The translations under genes and the position numbers were made by a program. Below, one piece after another: positions 10,836 through 22,675 of a stretch of DNA of 64,000 bases (position 1 is the stretch's first letter; every line of letters starts with the position of its first letter). This stretch comes from Pycnopodia helianthoides (taxonomy: Eukaryota; Echinodermata; Asteroidea; Forcipulatida; Asteriidae), in assembly GCA_032158295.1 (NCBI GenBank), contig CM063245.1, positions 3,458,700 to 3,522,699 of the forward strand, given 5' to 3'. Under the pieces are notes generated by a model. It had not been told where the DNA came from. It worked only from the letters and a program-made list of their open reading frames with translations, and ran no database searches.

Positions 10836-12455
10836 TCCTAAATTTCAAAGACACTTTCAAATTTTGAAGAACTTTAGTGTACCACTAAATATGTTTTGTT
10901 TCAGTTTTGAAGAAAAAAGGAAGACATACATTTCCGCTCAACCTGCCGCATTGACCAGGGTGCGGAATGCTGCATGTCTATTACAAATTAATATGACAAC
11001 GTCATGACAACGTAAATACCACATATGGAAATTTGTAGATTGGGCTTAGAAGTTGTACAACACATACAAAATATTTCACGAAATTTGCCAAATTTATGAA
11101 CTAGGTGTACTGGTTTCTTCTTGTTATTGTCTAAACTAACACAGGAAAATATGGATAAATATAATTCAGTAACTAAACATGTAATTTGAGTTCAGAAATA
11201 TTAATTAAATGGAAACAATTTAAAAAATATTTACCCCCATGATTGCAAAAGTCAGGAAATTGGTCTGTATATATAGTACATGCTGTACGATGTATAGTAT
11301 ACAGGTGCAGTGAAGTCTGGTTACGACAACGCGTAGTATAGGGACCTACCTTGGTAAGTTTGTAAAAGTAATTCATTGATCATGTTGACATATCACTTAA
11401 CAATATTATTCATGAAACTATTGTATAATTAATCTATATAATATAGGGCTGACGTTGTGACAACGTTCAGGGTACTGAAAAAAGATACGCTGTTGTAACA
11501 TTCTTTTTAATTGATTATTTACAACATTGCAACGTTGTGTATACGTGCCAACAACGTCGTTGTTTCGTTGCATCATTACGTTCTAAAGACGTACAGGGGA
11601 GTCGACAAAGATTCGTTGCTACAACGTTACTTAGATAACTATATAACAACCAAACAAACACGCTCTGGGAACGTTGTTGCAACATTAAATATAAGTTGTA
11701 ATAAGGTCACTGGAAACGTGTCTTAAACGTACCAACAACGTGGTTGTTACGTTGCGTCATTACATACGGAAGACGTATAGGGCCGGAGTCGACAAAGTTC
11801 CGTAGCTACAACGTTATATTAATAACGTTACTTACACCAAAGTCTGACTTCATTACAACGTTGCAACGTTAAATATAAGGTCACTGGAAACGTGTCTTAA
11901 ACGTACCAACAACGTGGTTGTTACGTTGCGTCATTACGTACGGAAGACGTATAGGTGAGTCGACAAAGTTCCATAGCTACAACGTTATATTAATAACGTT
12001 ACTTACACCAAAGTCTGACTTCATTACAACGTTGTGAAAACGTCAAATTGTTAGCTGGGTACGCTACACACGCGGCGGCGGGATGACGACGAATAGCTAC
12101 ATGATGTCCACATAATACAAGTTGATGTGGATCGGACTGTGTTTATGTTGGTTTTTTAATTACACGTGAATTTGTGCATGATGGATATGAAGACTGGATC
12201 CTCATTCCACGCCATTGTTATAATTAATAATTAAACAGAGCAGCAGTCTACTTACAACAATGTAACGTAAACTTGACAGTTGCAACGGCTGGAAAAGCAT
12301 AAACGCCGACCTTTGACCGCGTTTTTTTTTAATTACATTTTTCGTTAATTACGTGACATATTGATGATTTTTTTTTACAACAACCATCTAAAAATTATTG
12401 TCTGTGATTCCACATCACTAAATTAGGTAAACAGTAAGCCAGAGTGTCCCTTTAA

Positions 12456-12776
12456 AGGCACTGGAAAAGTTTGGTAATTACCCAAAACAAATATTAGCTT
12501 AAAAACTTACTTGGTAACGAGCAACGGAGAGCTGTTTAATAGTATAAAACATTGTGGGAAACGACTCCCTCTGAAGTAACGTAGTTTTTGAGAAAGAGGT
12601 AATTTCTCACTAGAATATTAAAAGACTTCTAGCCAGAAGTCTTAATCGTTATGCACCTAAAAGGACAAAAATTTGTGCAACGAGGCTGTTTTTTCTTTCA
12701 TTATTTTCTTGCACCTGCGATGACCAATTTTCACAGATTTGTTATTTTATGCATAAAACAATTTTGTCCAGTGCCT
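12456..12776. mobile_element. TTAA-flanked short inverted-repeat element, family b (copy A)
   Basis: 321 bp, from AGGCACTGGA to TCCAGTGCCT, flanked by TTAA at 12,452-12,455 and 12,777-12,780. Related to family a in its internal sequence (GGTAACGAGCAACGGAGAG, ATAAAACATTGTGGGAAACG). The left TTAA is shared with the family c element that ends at 12,451. A small hairpin AGACTTCTAGCCAGAAGTCT lies near 12,624. Confidence 0.85.
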
Positions 12777-13289
12777 TTAAGCCAGGTTCATACGTCACGA
12801 GAATTACCCAAGCGCAGCAATTACTTGCATTACAATTTGAAAACAGAACCGGTCAAGGGTCATTGCCTAAAAAAAACTATTTCGGTAATTTCATCTCCTA
12901 AAAAAAACAAGACGACATGAAATTACATTACATTTTACTTACAAACTCTTAGCATTTTCAATAAATGCTAATCGCCCTAATGCCGATGACGTATTAAAAT
13001 TTCTCTAAAACACTGGCGTACGCTGAACTATCAATGTGCTTTTTACCATTTTGGGCTTATAGGGGCCTACATAGCGTATTCATAATGAGTTGGACTTAAA
13101 TACATAACGTAACAGTAACTTACATGTATTAGAATGTTTTGATAACCTAAAACTTATACCAACGAATTATACATGTTTTATATGGTAGCTGTAAGTTAGA
13201 AACACGTTCAGTAAAAAGTTCTGTGGTCACCCGGAACACATCAAATACGTCTACATATGTCAATATGCGTGTGACATAGGTTCAAAGCA

Positions 13290-13497
13290 CGTTACTCATT
13301 AGACCCAGTTACTGGGGCACTGTACTCCTTTTTTGAAAATGTTGACGTTATCGGTCGTACTAGGGGCCCAGGAACTTATCGTACGCAACTACATCAATCT
13401 TCATTTTACCGGGTGCCCTGCCTCAACCATGAAACCACGCAGTTGAGGCAGGGCAGGCACCTGTCAAATTTTAGACGGGTGCCCTGCCTCAACTGAT
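13290..13497. repeat. Left arm of a broken palindrome (copy A)
   Basis: Contains alternating inverted copies of GCCCTGCCTCAAC and GTTGAGGCAGGGC, which fold locally. In copy B the same sequence continues into a full palindrome. In copy A it stops at about 13,492 and joins directly to sequence found at 33,675 in B. The right arm and centre are therefore missing here. Confidence 0.7.
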
Positions 13498-13573
13498 CAA
13501 TTCATTTTCACAGACAAACTTCAGAAAAATTTATATAATTTATAATTATACTTCATATCATAGTTTGGCCTTA

Positions 13574-14775
13574 AAAAGTGAACGATTTTTAATTAGGACA
13601 AGGTAAATCTGTCTAAACAATAACAACGTTATGAATGTAACTGTTATGGGTAAAATTATCCAATAATTTTAGGCTTTAGGTTCCATTATTTCCCTCATTT
13701 TCCAATTCATGATATTCACTGTAGTTTCGTAAATTTGAAAACCCTAATGGAAATTTGTATGTGTTTGGAACACATAGAAAATACAGAATTGCAGCTGTGC
13801 AAATTTTGGATATCAGGTGTTACGCCTTCTTTTTGAGGTTCGAAAATGGAAGGTTTTTCCACTGCTAATTTGAAAATATTTTCAACATAACTTCTCATCG
13901 TAATTTTGTATGTGTTTGAAACAACAAAATATGCTGCAGTGCTACCACTTAATTTTTGTAGTACACCTTTTTGAGGTTTCGAATTTGGGAAAATGTAACA
14001 GTAGAGTAGTACAATACAGTACAACGATCGTAATAAATTAAATTACCAGAAAACAGCTCTATTCCATACTGAATGCAGCGCCAATATTAATAAAGGGGCA
14101 GAAAGCTGAATGGATGATTAAAGAGCAAGTACGTTGTTATTATTACGGGAGAAGTAACATAATTTCTACATTTTGGTTTCCAAAACAAACCTCAGCGCCA
14201 ACATTTTTTTTACCTCTAGAAGATGGAAATAAAAACCGGTTTTTGTTTGTCCGGGATCATTGTGTCAGTATTGTCAAGTTTGTTTTAATCCTGTGGTAGT
14301 CGAAGTAAATAACGGACATTTGGGGGTCGTCAAATGCTTTTATCTTGATTGTTATGCAGAGGGTCTCTGTAGGATATTGGTTTTGGTATGAATGTTATAA
14401 TCGACAAGCTTTCAGATAAAAACAAACACTTGTTGATAACTGCAAACCCAGAACCTTGTCTTTAAACTAATAATAATTTTCAGTATAATTTTATAACCTT
14501 GATGCGAAAGACGTAACTGTTGTATGGATATGCCAGAAGAACCTAATTAATTTGGGCTGTGCTTCGCCAGTGAAAACATCGAGGCGTTTATTTTGGCCAA
14601 GTTTCACACAATGGGAATAATTGCAACAACAGTTGCCATAGGCACCGCACTCTTTTTGGAGGCAACTCAGAGCGCAGCTACCTAAACATACCAGAACCAG
14701 AAACAGCGATTGCGTCTCATGCTCGTTTTGCAGAATCAATATCTCTTTGGTCTAAATTAGCAACTTCTACCAAGC
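13574..14775 (+). promoter_or_regulatory. Upstream region of the FAMeT-like gene (copy A), duplicated within the unit
   Basis: About 1.2 kb before the start codon, without genes. A diverged copy of this whole block lies at 20,013-21,163. Several short stretches are shared by both, such as ATTTGTATGTGTTTGGAACA and AATTTGAAAATATTTTCAAC. No TATA box or transcription start can be named with confidence. The block presumably contains the promoter and 5' untranslated region. Confidence 0.4.
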
Positions 14776-17510
14776 ATGGATGCGATAGTGAAGACAATTT
14801 TGCATGATATTGTTTCCCTTATTCTGGCACTTGGGTTGGCCATGGTTTTCTACGTCCAGCCCCTGAAGGGTGAAATGTGTTCTACAATGATCTCTGCAGT
14901 TGATGGAGAACACTTTTCAGCTTTACAGAAAAGGGCATTCTCTAGTTTCAGATCAACCTGCCACAGAGAGTCACTCCTACATAGTAAGTACTTTATTTGT
15001 TAATGTCATCTACCCCAATAAAAGGTTCTTCAAAGATATGAACAGAAGAAAACACACAATTGTAATCGTGTAAATGATTAAATTAACGTTTTGTGTTAAA
15101 CAGTTGTTTTAAACTGCAAACCTACCATTAACCAGACTCGCAAAGATATATATTTTTTATTCGTCTATATACTTGTGCAATTTTTGAGTTTTACCCGGAA
15201 AGGTCGTGGTGATATTGCGTGCGATGCGTTTGCCTGTATTCCAACATTTTTGGGATTGTTGTGTTAGCCGAAAACATTACTTTAACGTGTGAAAGGAACA
15301 AATAACAAAATTGTTCATCTGAGAATTAGATTGGTTATTTCCTGCTACAAGTTTGTCATGAAACAGATCAATCAAACAACATGTGAAAATGCCATCATAA
15401 CCAATGGTCTCGTTATGGGATTAAAAAAAGAAAGAAAAAAAATGGAACACCAACAGCTTGTTTGGGAGGTGTGGCATTATCCAATCGCTCCAGCATACTT
15501 CTACGATGCCTTAAACAATTTTTCTTTAACAATGTTCTCTTTCCCTTTTATTACATTTCTTACTGTCTATTCTTATATACCAATCCAGCATAAACATGTT
15601 TTCTTTTGCAGTGCATGTATGTGAATACTACACTGAGCCATCAATCCCTCATACGTACAGGTACATCATGGGTCCCTTGAGCATGCCCTTCAAGCTGGAC
15701 TTCAAAGTGAAAACTCAGTCGGCCATTATGATAGCTCTCGCCGAGAAAAACGATACCGATTCAATGTTTGCTGAAATAAGTAAGTACAAACTCTCAAGTC
15801 ATTTCTAAATTCTTATCCATCCTGAATATTATCCCAGTTCATCTACCGCTTTGGTTCGCGAAGCTGTAACTTATTCATGTACTGATTGCTCCATTTGAGA
15901 ATAGAGTCCATCAAAAGATGCTAATGAAATAAAATCATACATTAATCACAGCACAGCAGTTTATAATTGGTCAGTCTTTCATAAAATCACAATAAATGCA
16001 AACGCAATTAAAATCCTGATTATTGGCTCTATGCACAAAGGTTCATTCTATGACATTGATGTTAGTATTGAGGATAATACAGTCTTCAGGGTAAACTATC
16101 TGATTGATGAACATTAAGACGGACAACAACATGTTTAACTCGTAAAGAAATTATTGTTTTACCAAGCTGTGTATAAATGCTGAAAAGGATCCATGACTGT
16201 GATCATCAAATTATATGCAAACCCTTGTTAATCTTGTCATCTGTAAACTACTGTAGTAATGCATGAGTAGGTCAATACATATCTCACAATAACAGCCGTA
16301 AAAGTCATTCTGGAAAAAGTGTCCCTTCAAACTCATCTAGCCGATATGTTTGAAAAACTGAATTACTCTTTCCAAAAGGCAAGCGCTATTGAGGATCCAT
16401 GCGGGCATTTGCTACAGACGGCAAGCCTTTCAAAGGACTCTTAATAATGTCAAAACCTCACAGCGAGTCTTGTCAAGTGAATTTTGTTCACACACGACCC
16501 CACGTGGTCAAAAATACTGAGAATTTGGTTAACCTTCTGAGGGAGTTCTTTTTTTCTTTGTGTAAAAAATATGACTGCTTTACTTACACGTTTTTCAAAA
16601 TTTACAGAGATTTTCAAAACTAGGCAGTTCCCTTTAAAAGGTTAGCCTAACACTGACGATTCCACAAATTTTGCCGCGCGGTTTCAGTAAACAATTAAGA
16701 AAAATTATTACTTTTATTTCATTTATTTTTGAACTTCATAAAACGCTCAGCTAGAACAATATTCAATCGAATTTATTTCAAATTCATGTTGATCTACGGA
16801 CTAGTTAACATTTAATCGTTTACAAATCTGGTCGACATAGAATTTAAAGTGTTTTGCTGTTGTCTTCGTTTCAATTGATTTGTAAATTAAATCATGTAGG
16901 CCTATGCAGTAGGCCTACACGTTGAATATGTTGTTATGTATGCATGGCCCATGTGAAGACTTATAAATTAATAGATTCAACTCATTAACCATTAAAACAT
17001 GCACAAAGTGTGATTTTCTTCAAAAAAAGCTTCTTAGTCGATGAAAGTAAAAGCGTTTCATGAGCCATTAACGTAATGTAGAAGCTCACAGCAAGAAGAC
17101 ATAATAGTTAGGACCAGCGAGTATAATTTATTTTCCTGAAGTAAATCCAGATGTTATTGTTAACAAAATAAATATAACTTTACGTTGTATCTCTGTATTC
17201 TTTTCCAGCCATTGGCGGATGGAGTGGCGACAAGTCGGCTATCAGAGCCTGTCATGCAGATAAATGCCCAACTGTGTTCGGTGAGTATGATGAGATGGGT
17301 ATCGTCAATGTAGATGAGTATCGTCCGTTCTGGATCGAGTACATAGAGGGCGTTGTGACCGTCGGCAAAGGAGGGCAGCAGGAGGCTTTCTCTCAGTGGG
17401 ATGCCGGTGCGTATTATGAGCGTGTCAATTCAGAGGTATATGTTGGAATATCCGGTGCGAAATATCATCCCGACTCATGGGTATTTAACACAATATATAA
17501 TTGTGAATAG
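14776..17510 (+). CDS. Secreted FAMeT (Methyltransf_FA)-domain protein, three exons (copy A)
   Basis: Exons at 14,776-14,983, 15,612-15,779 and 17,209-17,510 splice in frame to 225 codons plus stop. All introns are phase 1 with consensus sites (donor GTAAGT twice; acceptors TTTTGCAG and TTTTCCAG). The start ATG has A at -3 and G at +4. Residues 1-30 look like a signal peptide or anchor, with hydrophobic core SLILALGLAMVFYV. The rest matches the FAMeT domain first named from crustacean farnesoic acid O-methyltransferase: YRYIMGPLSMPFKLDFKV in exon 2, then IGGWSGDKSAIR, RPFWIEYIEG and VTVGKGG in exon 3. Methyl transfer by this domain is not established, so the enzymatic name should not be taken literally. 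Paired cysteines fit an extracellular protein. The first exon is preceded by a block that is duplicated downstream with a relic exon. Confidence 0.85.
15780..17208. other. Intron 2 of the FAMeT-like gene (copy A)
   Basis: A 1.4-kb intron with no recognisable gene. Near 16,905-16,919 lies the palindromic phrase TAGGCCTATGCAGTAGGCCTA. The matching intron in copy B is 35,954-37,389. Confidence 0.6.
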
Positions 17511-19000
17511 AGGCAAAACAGCGCTTTATTCTCTACTTACGTAACGATGTATCTGATAGTGTAAGATATGATAATATTACTGTTCAGAATAATGCCAACT
17601 AATTTTAAAGCATTACAAACTGTTCAGTAAACACTAAAATATTATGTGAATCAAACAAATCTGATTCACGTCATTGAATTTCACGTCTTTAATTTTGGGC
17701 AGTGTTATTTTAATTTAGACATATATGTACAAGACATCATTATAGCTCAATGTGAAACAGATAGTGTATTATGCTCTGTAGGTAGTCCTAGGTTACTGTT
17801 AACATGAGTACATTATCACGTTGTGCATTTTGTGATGAGATGAACATTTTGTTGGTTGTTTTAGTTTCACGTAGCTTGCTCTACAATTGTCCAATATTTT
17901 TATTCGTAGCTGCCGTTTCTATTAATGTGATAGATTTAGGTACTATAGATCAGGGTATACTAATGAAGAACAATTCGTCTGTGAATCATTATTTTAGGCA
18001 AAGGCAAAGTTGAACGTCTTGAATTAGTTTGGGGGTTCATTTATTTGCAGTTGCCATTTCATTTATACACACATGAAAGTATCAACAACACAATTAGAAG
18101 TGAAAAACAGTGTTGTTTTTGACGACAAACTATTTATTAAGTATCTGGATCCGGACTTGATAACAACAAAATATGTTCAACTTGACAACTTTATGACTGT
18201 AGGACGCCCTCTATTGCATTATGTCTGCTCAGATACTTTTTAGATTCCCTCAAGTGTGTATTTTTTAATGCAAGATATGTATCCGTTTTATCGTGTAAAT
18301 ACAATTAATGAATTTTTGGGGAAAAATTGAATAATTTTTGGGGAAAAATTGAATGTAAATACAAATTATTGAAATTTATGATTTAAATAATTTGACTTAA
18401 AATTGTGGTTGCAACTCAGAAATTGAGCAACAAAATAATGATGGCGAAGCGAACTGTGAAATTGCTCAATTTTGTTTTAGTCTAATTTTTTTTTTAAAGA
18501 CTGTATAATGATATAAATATACCTCTGATCTGGAAACTCTTGTTTCTCTAACACGTTTAATTACACGTGACTCTAAACACTCCCAGGTAAGAATTGAACC
18601 GGTTTTCGGGTGCCAGGGGACCTGACCATTTCTGGGTCAAACTGACCCTGAAAGTGGTTAAAATTGGATTTTAAGTAGGATTCTGTGTCAATTTGACCCA
18701 TTAATCGATCATTTTTGCCACAAATTATGGGTCTTACTTTCCCAGAAACGGATCAGGACCTACGAGACCCGGAATCTGGGTTAACACTGACCCAAAAGTT
18801 TTTAAAGTGTATACAATTTGTACATATCTTTCAGTTATAACTTAACAGCTAGCGTAAAATATGTTAAGTCATAAAAGAGTGTTTACCTGTTGTTCACACG
18901 AAGTTAAACAAAATCCTAGTTGATGTACCAAAATCGTGCACAGTAATTTTCCTTTTTATTATTCATTTATTGTTTCAGGGGATTTTAAATAAAATAAAGC
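17511..19000. other. 3' flank of the FAMeT-like gene, no further gene seen
   Basis: The 3' untranslated region should begin here. The first clear AATAAA signals I see are far downstream (about 18,988-19,000), so the poly(A) site is uncertain. The stretch also contains a small inverted-motif region at 18,590-18,800. The copy B equivalent is 37,691-39,130. Confidence 0.4.
18590..18800. repeat. Region rich in inverted GGGTCA/TGACCC motifs
   Basis: Several facing copies of TGGGTCA and TGACCC occur within about 200 bp: CTGGGTCAAACTGACCC near 18,632, TTTGACCCATTAATCG near 18,693, and GGGTTAACACTGACCC near 18,778. The same region is in copy B at 38,730-38,940. It may be a small degenerate inverted-repeat element, but no target duplication was found. 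Confidence 0.35.
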
Positions 19001-19001
19001 T

Positions 19002-19330
19002 GAATCGTATTGCTGGAGTCGTTACATATTTATGTATCTATAATGAGACATATTTTCAAACCTTCCTTAACTTTATAACATTTTCAGGAAACTTAAATCA
19101 CTCAACATAAAGTTGAATTGTATTGCTGGTGTCGTTACATATGTATGTATCTATATGAGACATATTTTCAAACCTTCCTTAACTTTATAACATTTTCAGG
19201 AAACTTAAATCACTCAACATAAAGTTGAATCGTATTGCTGGTGTCGTTACATATTTTATGTATCTATAATGAGAGATATTTTCAAACCTTCCTTAACTTT
19301 ATGAAATTTTCAGTAAACTTAAATCACTCC
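19002..19330 (+). repeat. Tandem repeat, ~112-bp unit, about three copies (copy A)
   Basis: TGAAT(C/T)GTATTGCTGG recurs at about 19,002, 19,113 and 19,226. Each unit continues with GTCGTTACATA, GAGACATATTTTCAAACC and TTTTCAGGAAACTTAAATCA. The last unit has drifted and ends at CACTCCGTCTGG. There is no coding signal. Confidence 0.8.
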
Positions 19331-19584
19331 GTCTGGAGAAATTACAAAGTTCATTGATGTTTTGTTTCAAAGGCATAGGATGCGTCTTGATCATAAAACT
19401 TTCATTAGAATGTAAAATTTTTCAAACTTCAGCGCATTTCCCCAGAAAACTAAAAACATACACTCCACACAAAAAATAGGGCAAATTAAGTGTTCATGTA
19501 AAACGACGTGTTCTACCCAGGCTATGGATTATGCTCAGATCAATAGGGACTTGGATTTTACACTTTATAGTTTTGAGCTAAAAC

Positions 19585-19962
19585 GAGCGGCGAAGCCAGA
19601 GGGGTTGGGGGCGCCCGGGGGCACGTGCCTCCCACAAACTTCCAGTACCCCCCCCCCCTTTCTCTATGGTGCCCCCAAAGAAAAACATTGCGAGAGGGCT
19701 CATAAAAATAAAAGAAAAAGAGGGGAAAAAGAGGAAAATGCGTGTTTGTCTAATCTAATGTAGTGAATGGTCGCGATTGGGATCACTACCGCGGCCACAA
19801 CATGCCAAGAATATAAAAGGATGGTGGTCCCCCTGCAGGGTCCCCCTCCGAATAAAAGCATGACCCCTACACTGACAAACCCATTCCCCCTGCCCACCCC
19901 CCCCCCACACTTGACAGCAATCCCCCCCTCTCCCCACCCAAAAAGTCCTGGCTACGCCGCTG
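19585..19962. mobile_element. hAT-like short inverted-repeat element (copy A)
   Basis: Right terminus CCTGGCTACGCCGCTG (19,947-19,962) and left terminus GAGCGGCGAAGCCAG near 19,585 are inverted repeats of a type (CAGNGGCGTAGCCAGG) that I know from hAT-like elements. An 8-bp target duplication GAGCTAA(A/C) flanks them, with two extra bases on the left. The interior is C-rich and non-coding. Confidence 0.65.
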
Positions 19963-20012
19963 GAGCTAACTTTAAGATTTGTAACAAATTATTGCAATGC
20001 GCATGCGTTTAA

Positions 20013-21240
20013 AAGGTAATGATTTTTAATCAGGACAATGTAAATCTGGATAAAAATAACAACGTTAAGGATGTTACACTTATGTGCAAAATTATTCAAG
20101 AATTTTAGGCTTTACGTTCCACTATAACCTCATTTTCCAATAAAAGATATTCACTGTAAGTGCTCGTAAATTTGAAAACAATGTAAATTTGTATGTGTTT
20201 GGAACACAAAGAGTATACAGAATTGCAGTTGTTGTGCAAATTTGTGATATCACGTTATGATATATACCTTCTTTTTGAGGACAAAAAATGTAAGCTTTCG
20301 CACTGCTAATTTGAAAATATTTTCAACATAACTTCTTAATGTAAATTTGTATGTGTTTGGAACAATAACGATTTGCTGCAGTACTACTACTTAACTTTAG
20401 ATGTACACCTTCTTTTTGAGGTTTCAATTTGGGGAAATGTTATGGCAGAGCATACAGTAGGCCTACTGCCAATACAGTACCAACGATCAATTAATTTATT
20501 AGAAAAACAGCTCCATTCCATTATGAATGCAGCGCCAATATTAAGAGGCAGAAAACTGAATTTATGCTTAAAGAGAAAGTACGTTGGAGTAAAATATTTT
20601 GTACATATTAGTTTAAAAAGAAACTACAAAAGAAACCTCAGTGCAAATATTTTTATCAAATTTAGAAGATGAAAAAAAAAACACGGTTATTGTTTGTCGG
20701 GGATCATGTGTCACAGTATTATCAAGGTTATTTCAATGGTGTTGCAAAGGTATTTTAGGGATCGCCATCTCCCAAATTCTTGATTGTAATTCAGAGGGAT
20801 ATAATTCTCTATAGGAGTGGTACTGATATGCGTTTTATAATCTACCAGCTTTTAGATAAAAAAAAATAAACTTGTTGCAAACCAAAAACCTTGTCTTTAA
20901 ACGAATACTAGTTTTCAGTCTAATCGTATTAACCTTGATGCAATCGTCGCATGGATAGCTACAACCACTTAAATTGCGCCGCGCTTGGCCAGTGAACACA
21001 TCGAAGAATATTATTTCGGCCAAGTTACCTGATGGGCACCGCAATCTTTTACGAGGCAAATGAGAACGCAGCTACCTAAACACACCAGCATGAACCAGCA
21101 GGACCGTCTCAAGATTGTACTGCAAAATCAGTATCTCTTCAGCCTGAGCAACTTTTACCAAGCATGGACGTGATAGTGAGGACAATTTTGCGTGACTTGC
21201 ACTCAGTTTGGCCATGGTTTCTAAGTTCTGCCCCGTAAAA
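20013..21240 (+). repeat. Diverged duplicate of the FAMeT upstream region plus relic exon 1 (copy A)
   Basis: This block aligns with 13,574-14,880 along its whole length but is clearly more diverged than A is from B. The order of shared phrases is the same and the block ends in a relic of the first coding exon. No counterparts of exons 2 and 3 follow; a Penelope-like relic comes next. The copy B equivalent is about 40,147-41,375. Confidence 0.75.
21164..21238 (+). pseudogene. Relic first exon of a second FAMeT-like gene (copy A)
   Basis: The ATG sits in the same context as the real gene (TTTTACCAAGCATGG). The frame begins MDVIVRTILRD, matching MDAIVKTILHD of the intact gene. A deletion of about 20 bases removes part of the signal segment, the donor is absent, and TAA follows after 24 codons. 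Confidence 0.7.
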
Positions 21241-21351
21241 CGTCCCCCTAACTTCCCCCCCCCCCCAAAAAAAAATAGATCATCAGAGTCGCCAATAATA
21301 TTACACTAGTGTGGGGAAGTGATTTTGTAGTGTTTAAATGAAGAAACACAA

Positions 21352-22140
21352 ACTTTGAACGAACAAGAAATGTCAGCCATTAACCAAACAGGAGAACGAT
21401 CCGGACGTCGTAATTAAACCTTACGATAAAGGAAGAGATATTTGCATAATGAACAGTACTGACAATACCTAGAAGTAGGTCACCGACATCTTGAATGCCA
21501 GGCTCCGACCAAGATAGCACACAACAGACCACACTATTGTCCATAGCCTACATATCAATTTGTATCTATACAACCACATCAATAAACAAACCCCGGCTAT
21601 AACATTCCAGAAATAAACAGATTCACCGAAAAGGTATCACACAGATAATAATCAAATCTGATTTCAGAACCACATTTTGTACAACCCGTAAATTAACCAA
21701 ACAAATCAATCAAACAACACTGGTCTCTATATAATACGCAATAATGAAACACTTTTTGAGATCTTTTCAGATTCTCCTTTCAATGCATACAGAACAGATC
21801 AAAACATAACGGAAAAGTTAATCAGAGCAAATTAAACCCAAGTCCAACCGACTCAACCTCTCAACAGCTCGCTCCATTCCCTGAAGATTCGGGATTTTTG
21901 AAAACCCGATCAAAACACTAAACATCCTTATTGGAAGAACAGGTCATTTAATACTGAAAACCAAACTCCGGAAAAAAATCCGCATTCGGATTTATGGCAT
22001 TCTACCTGAACCAAAGCGAAAAAAGCACAAAATATGTTATGTCGTCTCTCACAAGACATGAGAGGCAAATGATGAGAGCCAAAGAAGGCTTGAAAAACAC
22101 ATTATGGCTATAGAGAGAGGTTCAAAAAACGTGCTCGCGG
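21352..22140 (+). pseudogene. Penelope-like retroelement RT remnant (copy A)
   Basis: Frame-shifted fragments match the conserved N-terminal part of Penelope-like reverse transcriptase. LNEQEMSA is followed in another frame by NDPDVVIKPYDKGRDICIMN (about 21,400-21,460) and then DYLEVGHRHL. The pattern 'D.VIKP.DKG..I.IM...DY' is the usual landmark of this family. Later pieces such as LNILIGRTGHL may continue the same protein, but with many stops. No catalytic RT or GIY-YIG block is readable. The element is dead. Confidence 0.6.
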
Positions 22141-22675
22141 TTTCTCCCTAAAAAATACACGTTTAGACTAACTAATCAACCGGTTCTTCTCGAAATGATG
22201 TGTATGTTTGCTAACCTATATACATGTATTAAAGTCATCTCAACATTTGTTTAATCATTTGGATTTGGATTGCGCTATCAGTTTTATCTGTGCAAAAGCC
22301 AAAGGAGGATCAATAGTGAGCGGATACGAGCCCCATCATACATGTATGAGGAAGGAGGAACGGTCCTCGAACGAAAAAGTATCGGCGATAACTGATTATT
22401 TTTCTACAAGCTGCACAATATGACGTCCCAATATTTCTCAGAATATGGGTGGCAGTACACGATACAACAATTTATAGAACAGCACATTCCCACTAAATTA
22501 CAATGTGACGGTCAAAGGTCAAAATGTGGCTGACTAACTACTTCGCTCGGCCCTGAGGTCTCATCACAGGGGGAACCCCACTGAATAAACTCCGATAGCA
22601 TACACTGTGCAAAATGTTAAGTTTTGAAAAAATACTTTCAAAGTACTTGGAAGTCTCACACTTACAGCTTTTTAA
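22141..22675. other. Unit tail without recognisable genes
   Basis: A short plus-strand open frame (22,208-22,423) is identical in position in copy B (42,340-42,555). Near identity between recent copies says nothing about selection, and no domain or splice context is evident. I see nothing else here. Confidence 0.5.

Larger units (their letters stand above)
8303..12059. mobile_element. 3.76-kb TA-flanked inverted-repeat transposon rich in ACGTTG (copy A only)
   Basis: Termini are perfect 11-bp inverted repeats, CCCAGCTAACA and TGTTAGCTGGG, flanked by TA on both sides (8,301-8,302 and 12,060-12,061). The site is empty in copy B and in relic D. Both ends are dense in ACGTTG/CAACGT motifs. The interior holds a tRNA-like sequence (8,642-8,714), a 60/180-bp tandem array (8,811-9,345), a 410-450-bp tandem array (9,540-10,835) and a direct repeat of about 170 bp at the right end (about 11,700-12,030). 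No transposase-like ORF is seen, so it is non-autonomous. TA duplication fits a Tc1/mariner-type or similar transposase. The superfamily is otherwise undetermined. Confidence 0.85.
7692..12451. mobile_element. TTAA family c element, split by a 3.76-kb insertion (copy A)
   Basis: Left terminus AGGGACACACCGGCTTCA after TTAA at 7,688-7,691. Right terminus ...AAGCCAGAGTGTCCCT ends at 12,451, followed by TTAA (12,452-12,455). Without the transposon at 8,303-12,059 it would be about 1 kb, like the uninterrupted copies at 30,891 and 53,751. The right TTAA is shared with the adjacent family b element. It is non-coding and has Kolobok/piggyBac-like target preference. Confidence 0.75.

Noticed and set aside
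22208..22423. 71-codon frame conserved in both copies
   Set aside because: Conservation is expected from the recent duplication. There are no splice sites, domain or composition to support a gene.
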